NCBI RefSeq assembly: GCF_000239815.1
Contig: NZ_CAFK01000146.1
Location: 1-64,000, forward strand
Reading direction: 5' to 3'
DNA from: Bradyrhizobium sp. STM 3843
Lineage (GTDB): Bacteria > Pseudomonadota > Alphaproteobacteria > Rhizobiales > Xanthobacteraceae
DNA: 64,000 nt
Below, one piece after another: positions 1-8,980 of the stretch. The notes below the pieces were generated by a model. The model was given only the letters and a program-made list of their open reading frames with translations. It was not told the DNA's origin and made no database searches. Numbering within the stretch: the stretch's first letter is position 1; each line of letters starts with the position of its first letter. A program made the position numbers and the translations under genes.

Positions 1-40
1 TTCAATGGTTTAGGCCGGCCTCCGGCATTAGAGACGTCTC

Positions 41-880
41 ATGACCGCGTTCGTTCCTTCTCCTGTCCGCCTCGGCCTTGCCGTGCCGCTGTTCATCTCC
101 AGTCTTGTGGTCGCAGCGTCGGCGCAAGACGCCTCGCCCTGGCAGCGCGACGGCCATTCCGCAGTGCGGCTGCTCGCAGGCTCGCGCAGCAGCAACGTGC
201 TGCTGGGCGGTATCGCCTTCCAGCTCCAGCCCGGCTGGAAGACCTATTGGCGCACGCCCGGCGACTCCGGCGTTCCACCGCGGTTCGATTTCTCGAAATC
301 GGAGAATGTCGAAGCGGTGACGGTGCTGTGGCCGGCGCCGACCAAGTTCGACGACGGTGCCGGCGGCCATTCGCTCGGCTATCATGACCAGATCGTGCTG
401 CCGCTGCGAATCGTTGCCAAGAGCGCCGACAAGCCGGTGACCTTGCGCGCCGACATCAGCTATGCGGTGTGCGAGCGGATCTGCATTCCGGTGGACGCCA
501 AGGCCGATCTCGCCTTCAACAGCGTGGCGAGCACGGAGGACGGCACGCTCTCCGCCGCGCTCGATGCTGTGCCGAAACCGGCCAATATCGGTGATCCCAA
601 CCCGCTGACGATCCGCGACGTCAAGCGTGACGGCCCCTCCAACGTCATCGTCGACGTGGTGGCGCCCGACCCCGATCACGTCAATCTGTTCGTGGAAGGA
701 CCGACGCCGGAATGGTCGCTGCCGGTCCCTGCCCCCGCGGATCACAGCCCGCCGGGCGTGAAGCGCTTCACCTTCGCGCTCGACGGCGTACCGCCCGGCA
801 TCAAGCCCGACGGAGCCGCGCTGAAATTCACTCTGGCCGGCGCCGACAAGGCCTACGAGTTCAACGTCAATCTGCCGTAG
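41..880 (+). CDS. Secreted DsbD N-terminal-domain protein
   Basis: 279 aa with an N-terminal signal peptide (hydrophobic stretch about residues 10-27, likely cut after ASAQ). The rest resembles the periplasmic N-terminal (DsbC-like) domain of the thiol:disulfide interchange protein DsbD. A WKTYWRTPGDSG segment lies near residues 66-77 and a two-cysteine motif, YAVCERICIP, near 141-150. The membrane and C-terminal thioredoxin domains of full DsbD are absent, so it is a stand-alone periplasmic domain. By analogy it may exchange electrons in disulfide reduction or cytochrome c maturation; the partner is not visible here. The upstream gene is outside the window. Confidence 0.72.
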   Translation: MTAFVPSPVRLGLAVPLFISSLVVAASAQDASPWQRDGHSAVRLLAGSRSSNVLLGGIAFQLQPGWKTYWRTPGDSGVPPRFDFSKSENVEAVTVLWPAPTKFDDGAGGHSLGYHDQIVLPLRIVAKSADKPVTLRADISYAVCERICIPVDAKADLAFNSVASTEDGTLSAALDAVPKPANIGDPNPLTIRDVKRDGPSNVIVDVVAPDPDHVNLFVEGPTPEWSLPVPAPADHSPPGVKRFTFALDGVPPGIKPDGAALKFTLAGADKAYEFNVNLP

Positions 881-1083
881 GTTTGTAGGTTTGACGAATG
901 GAGAAACGCTGCGGCACCCTTGCTGTCGTCCCGGCGAACCGCCGCGACCCAGACGCCGCGGCCGTCATTGTGAAAGTGACTGGTTGATGTCGCTTTCGCA
1001 CGGGCGACAGCTGTTCGGTCGAACCGAATCTTAACGGCCGGTTGATACAGACACGGTTCACCGCCGACAGCGCGGAGGTAGGA

Positions 1084-1113
1084 ATGGACCGCCGCCGTGG
1101 CCGTGATGGATAG
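1084..1113 (+). other. Possible 9-codon leader ORF overlapping the flippase start
   Basis: The best Shine-Dalgarno sequence in this gap (GGAGGTAGGA, 1074-1083) abuts ATG at 1084. That ATG opens a frame reading MDRRRGRDG and stopping at TAG 1111-1113. The stop overlaps the ATG (1106) of the downstream flippase in another frame. This would allow translational coupling. It could also be chance, with the SD serving the GTG at 1097 at a long distance. Confidence 0.3.
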
Positions 1114-2473
1114 CCAAAGCCAACCCGCACAAGCCGGCCTCGTCTCCCGGTTCAAGACCAGGCTCGACCTCCTCGGCGGCACCAGCGACGCCTCAGTCAC
1201 GCGCAGGCTCGCCGGGCTGATCTTTCTCATTCGCGTCGTCAGCGCCGGCCTTGCCTACATCTCGCAGATCCTGCTGGCGCGCTGGATGGGCGGCGCCGAT
1301 TACGGCGTTTACGTCTATGTCTGGACCTGGGTGCTCCTGCTCGGCAGCATGCTCGATTTCGGGCTCGGCACCTCGGCGCAGAAGCTGATCCCTGAATATC
1401 GGACGCGCCGCGCGCAGGCGCAGCTGCGCGGCTTCCTCTCCGGCAGCCGCTGGCTGACCTTTGCAGCCTCGTCGGTCGCAGCGCTGTTGCTCGCGGGTCT
1501 CGTGCATCTGCTGTCGCCCTGGATCGATGCGCGCGAGATCACCCCGCTGATGATCGGCTGCGCCACGCTGCCCGCCTTCGTGGTTGCCAACACCCAGGAC
1601 GGCATCGCCCGCTCGCATGACTGGATGACGCTCGGCCTGATGCCGCAATTCATCATCCGGCAGGGCTTGATCATCGCCTTCACCGCGGGCCTGTTCGTGC
1701 TCGGCTTTGCGCTCGGCGCCACCGCGGCGATGCTCGCCAGCGCCGCCGCGGTATGGATCGCGATGGCCGGACAACTCGTCGTGCTCAATCGCCGGCTCGA
1801 CCGCCATGTTGAGGCGGGCCCGAATGCCTACGACATCGGCGGCTGGCTTGCGGTCTCGCTGCCGATCCTCCTGGTCGAAGGTTTCTATCTCCTGCTCTCC
1901 TACACCGACGTGCTGGTGCTGCAGCAGTTCCGGCCATCCGAAGAGGTCGGTGTCTATTTCGCCGTGGTGAAGACGCTCGCGCTGGTGTCGTTCATCCACT
2001 ACGCGATGTCGGCGACGACAGCGCATCGCTTCGCCGAATATCACGCCCAGGGCGACAAGGCCCGGCTCTCGGCCTATGTCGCGCATGCGATCAGCTGGAC
2101 GTTCTGGCCGTCGCTGGCGGCGACCTTGGTCCTGCTCGCGCTCGGCAAGCCGCTGCTGTTCCTGTTCGGACCGCAGTTCACGGCCGGCTACGACATCATG
2201 TTCATTGCGGCCGTCGGGCTGGTGGTGCGCGCCGCGATCGGCCCGGTCGAGCGGCTGCTCAACATGCTGGGGCAGCAACGCGCCTGCGCGCTGGCCTATG
2301 CGTCTGCCTTTGCCATGAACCTGGTCCTGTGCATCGCGCTGGTGCCGCGCTTCGGCGGCCATGGCGCCGCGGCCGCCACCTCGCTGTCGCTGAGCTTCGA
2401 GACCGCGCTGCTGTTCTGGATCGTCAAGCAGCGCCTCGGCCTGCACGTGCTGGCGATCGGCGGGCGCCGCTGA
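1106..2473 (+). CDS. Polysaccharide biosynthesis flippase (Wzx/MOP superfamily)
   Basis: 455 aa integral membrane protein with about 12-14 hydrophobic segments spread over its whole length and a short charged N-terminus. The first segments (FLIRVVSAGLAYISQILLAR, then a YGVYVYVWTWVLLLGSMLDF-type stretch) fit the MATE/Wzx-like oligosaccharide flippase family. These proteins move lipid-linked glycans across the inner membrane. Starts at GTG 1097 and ATG 1106 are both possible; ATG 1106 is preferred because the ORF at 1084 could couple to it. No glycosyltransferase is adjacent, so the substrate cannot be assigned. The gene is convergent with the lytic transglycosylase and ends 10 bp from it. Confidence 0.82.
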   Translation: MDSQSQPAQAGLVSRFKTRLDLLGGTSDASVTRRLAGLIFLIRVVSAGLAYISQILLARWMGGADYGVYVYVWTWVLLLGSMLDFGLGTSAQKLIPEYRTRRAQAQLRGFLSGSRWLTFAASSVAALLLAGLVHLLSPWIDAREITPLMIGCATLPAFVVANTQDGIARSHDWMTLGLMPQFIIRQGLIIAFTAGLFVLGFALGATAAMLASAAAVWIAMAGQLVVLNRRLDRHVEAGPNAYDIGGWLAVSLPILLVEGFYLLLSYTDVLVLQQFRPSEEVGVYFAVVKTLALVSFIHYAMSATTAHRFAEYHAQGDKARLSAYVAHAISWTFWPSLAATLVLLALGKPLLFLFGPQFTAGYDIMFIAAVGLVVRAAIGPVERLLNMLGQQRACALAYASAFAMNLVLCIALVPRFGGHGAAAATSLSLSFETALLFWIVKQRLGLHVLAIGGRR

Positions 2474-2483
2474 ACGGCAACGC

Positions 2484-4691
2484 TTACTCCGAAGCCTGCC
2501 CTTGCGGTTGCGCCGAAGACACCGTTCCGGTCGTCTCGACGCGCGCGGACGTCTTTTCGTCGAGCTTCGCGGCGACAGGCATGGTCTCGAAACGGGCACG
2601 GTAGACCTGCAGATTCTCCATCACTCGCTGGACATAGTTGCGGGTTTCCGCGAACGGAATGCGCTCGACCCAATCCACCGGATCGACCTTGGGATCGCGC
2701 GGATCGCCATACTGCCTAACCCAGTCCTGCACACGGCCGCGCCCGGCATTGTAGCCGGCGAAGGTCATGATGAGAGACCCCTTGTACTCGCGCAGCAGCG
2801 CGCTCAGCTCGGCGGCGCCCATCTGCGTGTTGTAGACCGGATCTGACACCAGCCGGTCCCAATCGTAGCCGACGCCGAACCGCTTCGCGGTGTCGCGTCC
2901 GGCCTCCGGGGTCACCTGCATCAGTCCGACCGCATTGGCCGACGACCGATCCCGCTGGTCGAACCCGCTCTCGGTGCGGGCGACCGAGTAGATCACGCTG
3001 TGTTCGATACCGGGAGCAATCGGCTTGTGCTCGGGGATGCCGATGGTCGGGAAGGCGTAGAGATCGAGCGCCAGTCCACGCGCCAGCGCGGTCTTGCCGA
3101 TCTGCAGCATCGCGCGGGCGTCATCACGACGTCCGGCCAGCGCGGCAAGTGCGGCCAGCAACGGGGCGTCGTCGCTCTGCTCGGCCAGATCAGTGACGAA
3201 GCTCAGCGCGACGTTCTGCTCACCAATCGCATAGAGCATGTCGGCTGCCCGCACGCGCTCGTCTGCGCTCACGCCCCCGGTCTCCGGCTCGGCCCTGAGC
3301 TCGATCCCCTCCAGGCCGAGCTTGGCGCGCGCGAGCTGACCGTAATAGGCGGTGCTGTAACGTGCGGCCGCCGTATAGGCTGCGTGGGCGGCGGCAAGGT
3401 CGCCGGCCGCCTCGGCGGCCCGACCGCGCCAGTAGTTCGCCCGCGCCAGCACGATCGGATTGGCCGAGCCCTTGTCGATTTGGGCGAACTGCGCGCGTGC
3501 GGTGGCCGGCTCGTCGAGGTAGCGCAGGGCAATCCAGCCGGCGAGGAAATGCCACTCGGCACGGTAGTTCTCGTTCTGCGGGGAAGCCGCCTGGCGGGCC
3601 ACCTGGTAGGCCTCGTGAAACTGGCCGATGTCGAGCAGCTTGCGGGCCAGCACGCGACGCACGCGCCACCATTCATCGGCATCCTGCAGCGCCATGGCCT
3701 CCGCCGGCGCGGCCAGCACCCGCCTCGTGGCCTCGGCGATCTGATCGTGCCGCATCAGCCACTGGATCCGGCACAGCGCGTAACCGAGATCCCGCCGTGC
3801 GTCGCCCGGCACATCGTCAAGCAGGTCGAGCGCCTTCTTCTCGTCGCCCTTGACGGCAATGCAGGCTTTGACGATCGCGAGCCCATCGCTGCCAAGACGA
3901 TGCGCTGCGCGCGCCGCTCCTGAAAAATCCTTGACCCCGAGCCGCTTGTCCATTCGCGCCTGGTAATCCTGCGAGGAGAGCAGCTCGCCGAAGGTGGAGA
4001 TCACCTCGGCTTCCGTTCGCTCGGAGAGATCCTCCGACTGCCAGACCTTGCGGACCCATTGCGCGGCCGCCTCACGGTCGCCTTCCGCGACAAGAACCCG
4101 CGCCAGCGCAAGCCGGCCCTTTGCACTGGTCGGTTGCTCCCCGATGAAATTCCGCACCGTCGACGCATCGCCCTTGTCCTGCCAAAGACAAGCTTCGGCC
4201 CGGCGGCGCATCAGGCCGACATGCGGCCAGCCCGGATTGTCGCGGATGAAGGCCGCATAGCGGGTGAAGTTCGCCTCGGACTCGGCATGCCGCAACATGA
4301 ACCACGCGATGAGCTTTCGTGCGGCGGGGTCCTCGATGGCCGTCACGAGAGCACCCGCCTCACTCGTCTTGCCCTTGCGGATCAGTTCGAGCGCCGATTT
4401 GAGCGCGGCAAGATCTGGCGACAATGGCGGGCCCGCAGGCGGCGCCTCGGGCGCGGCGCTCACAGTCGGAGCCGGGGCAGCGTGCTTCGCTTCGACGGCC
4501 TTTCGCTTGTTGCCGTGCGCATTGGCGAGTTCGCGTCGGTGACGCGCGGCGATCTTCGTGTCGGCCTTCTTCGCCTTCGCACCGTGCGCATTGACGACGT
4601 GCGGTCGCGCCCGCGCCCGCGCTTCGCTCGAAAGCTCCGCGACCATGCCCAAGGCCAGGACACAGGCCAGCGACCAACGCAATGGGTTCAT
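2484..4691 (-). CDS. slt: Soluble lytic murein transglycosylase (Slt70-like)
   Basis: 735 aa from the ATG at 4691, which gives a signal peptide (MNPLRWSLACVLALGMVAEL...). The reading frame stays open upstream to 4886, but that extension lacks secretion features. After a basic, Ala/Lys-rich linker comes a long alpha-helical superhelix typical of the Slt70 U-domain, then the C-terminal goose-lysozyme-like domain. The catalytic glutamate is about residue 574 (SVARTESGFD), followed by the family motifs NAVGLMQVTPEAG and FAGYNAGRGRVQDW. It cleaves peptidoglycan glycan strands in the periplasm to give 1,6-anhydro-muropeptides. The C-terminus carries a low-complexity tail. Confidence 0.93.
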   Translation of the reverse strand: MNPLRWSLACVLALGMVAELSSEARARARPHVVNAHGAKAKKADTKIAARHRRELANAHGNKRKAVEAKHAAPAPTVSAAPEAPPAGPPLSPDLAALKSALELIRKGKTSEAGALVTAIEDPAARKLIAWFMLRHAESEANFTRYAAFIRDNPGWPHVGLMRRRAEACLWQDKGDASTVRNFIGEQPTSAKGRLALARVLVAEGDREAAAQWVRKVWQSEDLSERTEAEVISTFGELLSSQDYQARMDKRLGVKDFSGAARAAHRLGSDGLAIVKACIAVKGDEKKALDLLDDVPGDARRDLGYALCRIQWLMRHDQIAEATRRVLAAPAEAMALQDADEWWRVRRVLARKLLDIGQFHEAYQVARQAASPQNENYRAEWHFLAGWIALRYLDEPATARAQFAQIDKGSANPIVLARANYWRGRAAEAAGDLAAAHAAYTAAARYSTAYYGQLARAKLGLEGIELRAEPETGGVSADERVRAADMLYAIGEQNVALSFVTDLAEQSDDAPLLAALAALAGRRDDARAMLQIGKTALARGLALDLYAFPTIGIPEHKPIAPGIEHSVIYSVARTESGFDQRDRSSANAVGLMQVTPEAGRDTAKRFGVGYDWDRLVSDPVYNTQMGAAELSALLREYKGSLIMTFAGYNAGRGRVQDWVRQYGDPRDPKVDPVDWVERIPFAETRNYVQRVMENLQVYRARFETMPVAAKLDEKTSARVETTGTVSSAQPQGQASE

Positions 4692-4933
4692 GCCGTGATC
4701 CCCCGCGTACCCGCCGGCACAACCGACGAACTCGGTTGTGCCGTCCGGTTGAAGCCCCGCGAAGCTACCACGGTCCGCTTGACGGACTGTTACGCGGCGG
4801 CAACACCCGCGCATCAAACAACGAGTTCCCTTGATCACGCAACCGTTGATGGTTCTGCCTTGATTTGAGCACGATTGAGCCAGCAAATTGGCAAGTCGTG
4901 CGTGGGGAACGCGCGCTTGGGGAGATTGACGTG

Positions 4934-5584
4934 ATGTCGAAGACGGGGCTGGCGTTTGCGCTGGCAGGATTGCTCCTGCTCGGCGGCTGCATGCAGGCGA
5001 CGCTGTCGCCGTCCTCGGAGGCCAATTTCACGCCGCGCGACCGGCAACTGCTCGCGCATCCCCCCTACGCGGAAGCCAAGATCCCCGAGCAATTCCAGCG
5101 GCACATCGTCGACTATGACCGCCGCGAAGCGCCGGGCACGATCCTGGTCGATACCGACGCGCGCTATCTCTATTACGTCATGCCGAACGGCAAGGCGATC
5201 CGCTATGGCGTCGCGGTCGGCGAGGAAGCGATGGCATTCTCCGGCGTTGCCACGGTCGGCAAGATGGCGGAGTGGCCGGACTGGGTGCCGACGCCGGAAA
5301 TCCAGGCCCGGCTCGGGCCCTATCCGAAGCGGGTTGCCGGCGGCCCCGCCAACCCGCTCGGCGCGCGTGCGATCTATTTGTATCAGGGCAACAAGGACAC
5401 GCTGTACCGCATCCACGGCACCAACCAGCCGGAATATATCGGCCAGGCAATTTCGTCAGGCTGCATCCGCATGACCAATACCGACGTGGCCGATCTGTAC
5501 AGCCGGGTCACCACGGGGACGACCGTGGTGGTGCTGCCGCCGGGCCAGAGCGTCGGCGGCCGCCTGTTCGCCGGGCGGGCGTGA
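4934..5584 (+). CDS. L,D-transpeptidase lipoprotein (YkuD/ErfK family)
   Basis: 216 aa from ATG 4934, chosen because it follows a GGGGAG ribosome site and opens a classic lipoprotein signal with lipobox LLGGC. The frame is open from 4865 but the extra residues would destroy the signal. The YkuD catalytic motif is intact: His about 161 (YRIHGTN) and nucleophile Cys about 177 (ISSGCIRMTN). Such enzymes make 3-3 cross-links in peptidoglycan or attach proteins to it from the periplasm. The gene is divergent from the lytic transglycosylase, so two murein enzymes share one intergenic region. A second YkuD protein lies at 31859-32638. Confidence 0.93.
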   Translation: MSKTGLAFALAGLLLLGGCMQATLSPSSEANFTPRDRQLLAHPPYAEAKIPEQFQRHIVDYDRREAPGTILVDTDARYLYYVMPNGKAIRYGVAVGEEAMAFSGVATVGKMAEWPDWVPTPEIQARLGPYPKRVAGGPANPLGARAIYLYQGNKDTLYRIHGTNQPEYIGQAISSGCIRMTNTDVADLYSRVTTGTTVVVLPPGQSVGGRLFAGRA

Positions 5585-5644
5585 TCAAGTCTGCAAGACC
5601 GTGCACCGAACTGCCGGCGCGTCAGCGCCGAATTGCAGTCCTGT

Positions 5645-5911
5645 AGGATGGGTGGAGCGCAGCGATACCCATCTTCGTAGTTCTTCTCGGTAGTTCTTCG
5701 CGAACGTGATGGGTTTCGCCTTCGGCTCTACCCATCCTGCGATGCCACGCCCTCTCAGATCGCGGCCAGAAGGCCGTTCAGAGTGACGATGAGCCAGGCC
5801 CGGTCCCATCGGCGCTTCTTCCGACGCTTGTAGAACGGGTTGAGCGAAAGCGAAACCCATCGCTGCACAGGAGGTGGTGGGTCTCGCTGCGCGCAACCCA
5901 CCCTGCTCGAA
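5645..5911. repeat. Cluster of four GATGGGT/ACCCATC palindromic repeats
   Basis: The 336 bp between the transpeptidase and bdhA hold no convincing gene. There are four imperfect palindromes: about 5645-5673 (GGATGGGTGGAGCGCAGCGA then TACCCATC), 5708-5738 (GATGGGTTTCGCC...TACCCATCC), 5836-5862 (GGGTTGAGCGAAAGCGAAAC then CCATC) and 5873-5907 (GGTGGTGGGTCTCGC...CAACCCACC). They share the pattern GGGT-n-GCGn(A/C)AGCGA-n-ACCC. They look like REP-type intergenic repeats. Confidence 0.7.
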
Positions 5912-5920
5912 GCCTGAGCC

Positions 5921-6712
5921 CTACTCCGCGGTCCAGCCGCCGTCGATGGAGATATTGCTGCCGGTGATCTGCGCCGCATTGTCGCTGCACAGGAACAGCG
6001 CCAGCGCTGCAACCTGGTCGACCGTGACGAACTCCTTGGTCGGCTGCGCATCGAGCAGCACGTCGTTGATGACCTGCTCGCGGGTCAGGTTGCGCGCCTT
6101 CATCGTATCCGGAATCTGCTTCTCGACCAGCGGCGTCCAGACATAACCCGGCGAGATGCAGTTGCAGGTGATCTTGTGGGTGGCGAGTTCGAGCGCCACC
6201 GTCTTGGTCAGGCCGGCGATGCCGTGCTTGGCCGAGACATAGGCCGACTTGAACGGCGAGGCCACCAGCGAATGCGCCGAGGCCGTATTGATGATGCGGC
6301 CCCAGCCGCGCTTCTTCATGCCGGGCACGGCGGCGCGGATGGCGTAGAAGGCGGAGGAAAGATTGATCGCGATGATCGCTTCCCACTTCTCGATCGGAAA
6401 CTCCTCGATCGGCGAGACGAACTGGATGCCTGCATTGTTGACGAGGACGTCCACCGAGCCGAAGCTCTTCTCGCCGAGCGCAATCATCTCGGCGATCTCG
6501 GCGCCCTTGCTCATGTCGGCCGGCGAATAGACCGCCTTGACCTTGAAGTCGCTTTCGATCGCCGTGCGTTCCTTTTCAATGTCGGCGGCGTTACCAAAGC
6601 CGTTGATCACGATATTGGCGCCGGCGCCGGCAAAGCCACGGGCGATGGCGAGCCCGATGCCGCTGGTCGATCCGGTCACAACTGCGGTTTTCCCTGCGAG
6701 ATTCGTCGTCAT
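5921..6712 (-). CDS. bdhA: 3-hydroxybutyrate dehydrogenase (SDR family)
   Basis: 263 aa short-chain dehydrogenase. The NAD-binding motif TGSTSGIG sits near residues 13-20, NNAG follows mid-protein, and the catalytic Ser and YxxxK are in the NTASAHSLVASPFKSAYVSAK region. The FKSAYVSAKHGIAGLTKTVA stretch is typical of D-3-hydroxybutyrate dehydrogenase, which interconverts 3-hydroxybutyrate and acetoacetate in PHB/ketone-body turnover. The start is ATG 6712: AAGGAG lies 8 bp upstream, while the alternative GTG 6721 overlaps that Shine-Dalgarno. The ribosome site lies inside the end of the patatin gene, so the two are likely translationally coupled. Confidence 0.88.
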   Translation of the reverse strand: MTTNLAGKTAVVTGSTSGIGLAIARGFAGAGANIVINGFGNAADIEKERTAIESDFKVKAVYSPADMSKGAEIAEMIALGEKSFGSVDVLVNNAGIQFVSPIEEFPIEKWEAIIAINLSSAFYAIRAAVPGMKKRGWGRIINTASAHSLVASPFKSAYVSAKHGIAGLTKTVALELATHKITCNCISPGYVWTPLVEKQIPDTMKARNLTREQVINDVLLDAQPTKEFVTVDQVAALALFLCSDNAAQITGSNISIDGGWTAE

Positions 6713-6717
6713 GTGCT

Positions 6718-7893
6718 TCACTCCTTTTTAGCGGCAGGCCCATCGCCGTCATGCGTGAGATCGTAGGTGATCATGGTCTCGCCGGATTGCGGACGCTCGA
6801 GCCAATCCTTGTGCCGCATCGACTGATGGACATCGCGCACGCCGGCTTCCCAATGCTCGACCATCGCGACATGCGAGAAGTCGTAGTCCTTGGAGGAATT
6901 CTCGTAGTTCTTGCTGCGATAGATCAGATGCACGACTGTGACGGTGTTCTCCTTCGCGGCCTGGCAGAGAATCTCGAGCGAAGGGTCGTTCTTCAAATAG
7001 TCCGGCAACTTGGCAAACAGATCGCGCAACGCCCTGCGCGTGTTGTGGATGGTCCGGTTCTTGTCGGTGTTCATCCGCGTCCGACTGGAATAGCGGATGT
7101 CCTTTTCGCGCTCGGCGGCATCGAGCAGCGTTTTCGGAAGCTCGCCGCGAGCGCTGAAGAGGTCGACCTGGAAGATCAGGAGATCGCGGTCGGTTTCCGC
7201 GTCGAGCACATAGTCGAGCGGCGTATTGGAGGCGATGCCGCCGTCCCAATAATACTCGCCCTCGATCTCGATCGCTGGAAAGCCCGGCGGCAGCGCACCG
7301 GAAGCCATGATGTGTTCGGGGCCGATCCGCTTGCCGCGCTTCCTAAACTCGAAATTGTCGAAATAGACGAAATTGCCGGTGGTGATGCCGACCGCCCCGA
7401 CCGACAGCCGGGTCTTCAGGTCGTTGATGCGGTCGAAATCGACCAGCCGCTCCAGCGTCTTCTTCAGCGGCGCCGTGTCGTAATAGCTGAGCGACAGCGG
7501 CGTGCTGGCCGGCCACAGCTGCACCGGCGGAATGCGCGGGGTGAAGAAGCCGGGCACGCCGAAGGTCGCGATCAGCGCCGCGCTCGCTTCGTTGAAGGCC
7601 GAGCGGCCGTGATCGCCATTGAGCAGCGGCTTCCACGGCACCGGCGCCGAGACCAGCTGCCAAAATTCCTTCAGCCGAGCGATGCGCTTCTCGGGATCAT
7701 TGCCAGCGATGATGGCGGCATTCACCGCGCCGATCGAGATGCCGGCAATCCATTCCGGCTCGAAACCGTAGTGGCACAGCGCCTGATAGGCGCCGGCCTG
7801 ATAGGAACCAAGCGCTCCGCCGCCCTGGAGAACCAGGACGCGCTGCGCCTCTGCGGGGGTGACCGGCGGTGCCGGAAGAGGATGTTCGGTCAT
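6718..7893 (-). CDS. Patatin-like phospholipase family protein
   Basis: 391 aa. The patatin fold landmarks are all visible: glycine-rich oxyanion motif LQGGGALGSYQAG near residues 22-34, nucleophile elbow GISIG (Ser about 53), and the catalytic Asp in DGGIASNTP near residue 220. A C-terminal extension beyond the patatin core is present, as in the bacterial DUF3734-type subfamily. It is predicted to be a cytoplasmic serine lipid acyl hydrolase. The stop is 5 bp before the bdhA ATG. The pairing with hydroxybutyrate dehydrogenase suggests, but does not prove, a role in PHB granule or lipid turnover. ATG 7893 is preferred to GTG 7896. Confidence 0.88.
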   Translation of the reverse strand: MTEHPLPAPPVTPAEAQRVLVLQGGGALGSYQAGAYQALCHYGFEPEWIAGISIGAVNAAIIAGNDPEKRIARLKEFWQLVSAPVPWKPLLNGDHGRSAFNEASAALIATFGVPGFFTPRIPPVQLWPASTPLSLSYYDTAPLKKTLERLVDFDRINDLKTRLSVGAVGITTGNFVYFDNFEFRKRGKRIGPEHIMASGALPPGFPAIEIEGEYYWDGGIASNTPLDYVLDAETDRDLLIFQVDLFSARGELPKTLLDAAEREKDIRYSSRTRMNTDKNRTIHNTRRALRDLFAKLPDYLKNDPSLEILCQAAKENTVTVVHLIYRSKNYENSSKDYDFSHVAMVEHWEAGVRDVHQSMRHKDWLERPQSGETMITYDLTHDGDGPAAKKE

Positions 7894-8044
7894 CACTATC
7901 GCTTGAATATCAAAACACGGAGCAGCGTGGCGTCACTTCGCGGTGACGTCAATCCGTCCGCAGGCTATGGTGACAAGAACCAGAGACTATCCCGCGAGCC
8001 TATTGCGCCGGAATGACCTCCGCGCGACAGCCGGCTCAAGAGGA

Positions 8045-8560
8045 TCAGGACGGCTGTTTGCCGTCCGGCGCCGCCAGGATCATGGTCCAGAACACCTTGT
8101 ATTTGGTATTCGGCGCATAGCTCGCCGCGATGCCTATTTTTGTGACACCGCTTTTCAGCATATTGGCCCGGTGCGGCGGGGAATCGCGCCAGCCCGAAAA
8201 CGCTTCCGCCAGCGTATGATAGCCGGCCGAGACGTTCTCGACCGCGACGGTCGCCTGGTAGCCGGCGCCGGTCAGGCGCTTGGCTAACGGCGCGCGGACG
8301 TCATGGTCGAGCTTGTTCTTGTCGGCCATGACCTGTGACTGGGATTCCGCGAGCTTCATCAACTCGGGATCGACCACGACCGTGGAGAGCCCGTTGTTCT
8401 GGCGGTATTGCGAGATCATGGTCGCAGCAGCGACGGCATCGAGCTGCGCGCCGGCCGTCGCCATGTCGAGATACATCGACGGCGTCTGCACGACGGGCGC
8501 GTCCGCCGCGCAGCCAGCGAGCAGCAATGCAATGGAGAGAGCGATAGCCAGACGCTTCAA
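8045..8560 (-). CDS. CAP-domain (SCP/YkwD-like) lipoprotein
   Basis: 171 aa if initiated at TTG 8560; an ATG at 8602 gives 185 aa. TTG is preferred because an AGGGA site lies about 8 bp upstream and the product then begins with a clean lipoprotein signal (KRLAIALSIALLLAGC). The mature part is a CAP domain with SQYRQNNGL near the start, a conserved His in NKLDHDVRAPL, AVENVSAG in the middle, and SPPHRANML towards the end. Bacterial YkwD-like CAP proteins are extracytoplasmic and of uncertain biochemical role. The gene stands alone. Confidence 0.87.
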   Translation of the reverse strand: MKRLAIALSIALLLAGCAADAPVVQTPSMYLDMATAGAQLDAVAAATMISQYRQNNGLSTVVVDPELMKLAESQSQVMADKNKLDHDVRAPLAKRLTGAGYQATVAVENVSAGYHTLAEAFSGWRDSPPHRANMLKSGVTKIGIAASYAPNTKYKVFWTMILAAPDGKQPS

Positions 8561-8787
8561 TGAACCAGTCCCTGTGCCGATGAGAGAGCCGGGTTGTTGC
8601 ACATCAACCGTGGCTGAAAGGTGAATCGACGGTAAGTTCCATCAGGACAAATAGAGCCATTCGCCCGGCAACGCTTCGTCAACCATACGGCTGGCGCGGT
8701 CAAGCGTGTTGGGATGAAGCGATCCGGAGCCATGTCTGCGGTCGGCTCGCCTTTCCGTATCGCGCCGAGCATGATGCCAAGAACTCG

Positions 8788-8942
8788 GTGTCGTCCCGGC
8801 CTTGCGCCGGGACCCATACTCCGCGGCGGTCGTTGCGAGCGAGATGTCGCTCCAGCATGCCTCACAACAGGCGTTCGGGAGTATGGGTCCCGGATCGGCG
8901 CCCGACAACGCTAACGCGTTGCCGGGCTTGTCCGGGACGACA
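8788..8942. repeat. Long imperfect inverted repeat (CCCGGGACCCATAC type)
   Basis: Two arms face each other: GTCCCGGCCTTGCGCCGGGA then CCCATACTCC (8791-8823), and GGGAGTATGGGTCCCGGATC (8877-8896), followed by GCCGGGCTTGTCCGGGACGA (8921-8940). Each arm contains its own small hairpin. It belongs to the same general repeat family as the elements at 42963-43112 and 47450-47552. No coding signal is seen from 8561 to 9052. Confidence 0.65.
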
Positions 8943-8980
8943 TCTGTTTTGTTGCGAGCGGTCTCCGAACCGAGCTCTAC

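Noticed and set aside
1193..2599. 468-codon open frame on the minus strand
   Set aside because: It lies wholly antisense to the flippase, is Arg/Gln/Glu-rich low complexity, and has no family features; a typical shadow frame in GC-rich DNA.
4692..4886. 65-residue N-terminal extension of the lytic transglycosylase
   Set aside because: It overlaps the divergent promoter region and would bury the signal peptide that begins at 4691.
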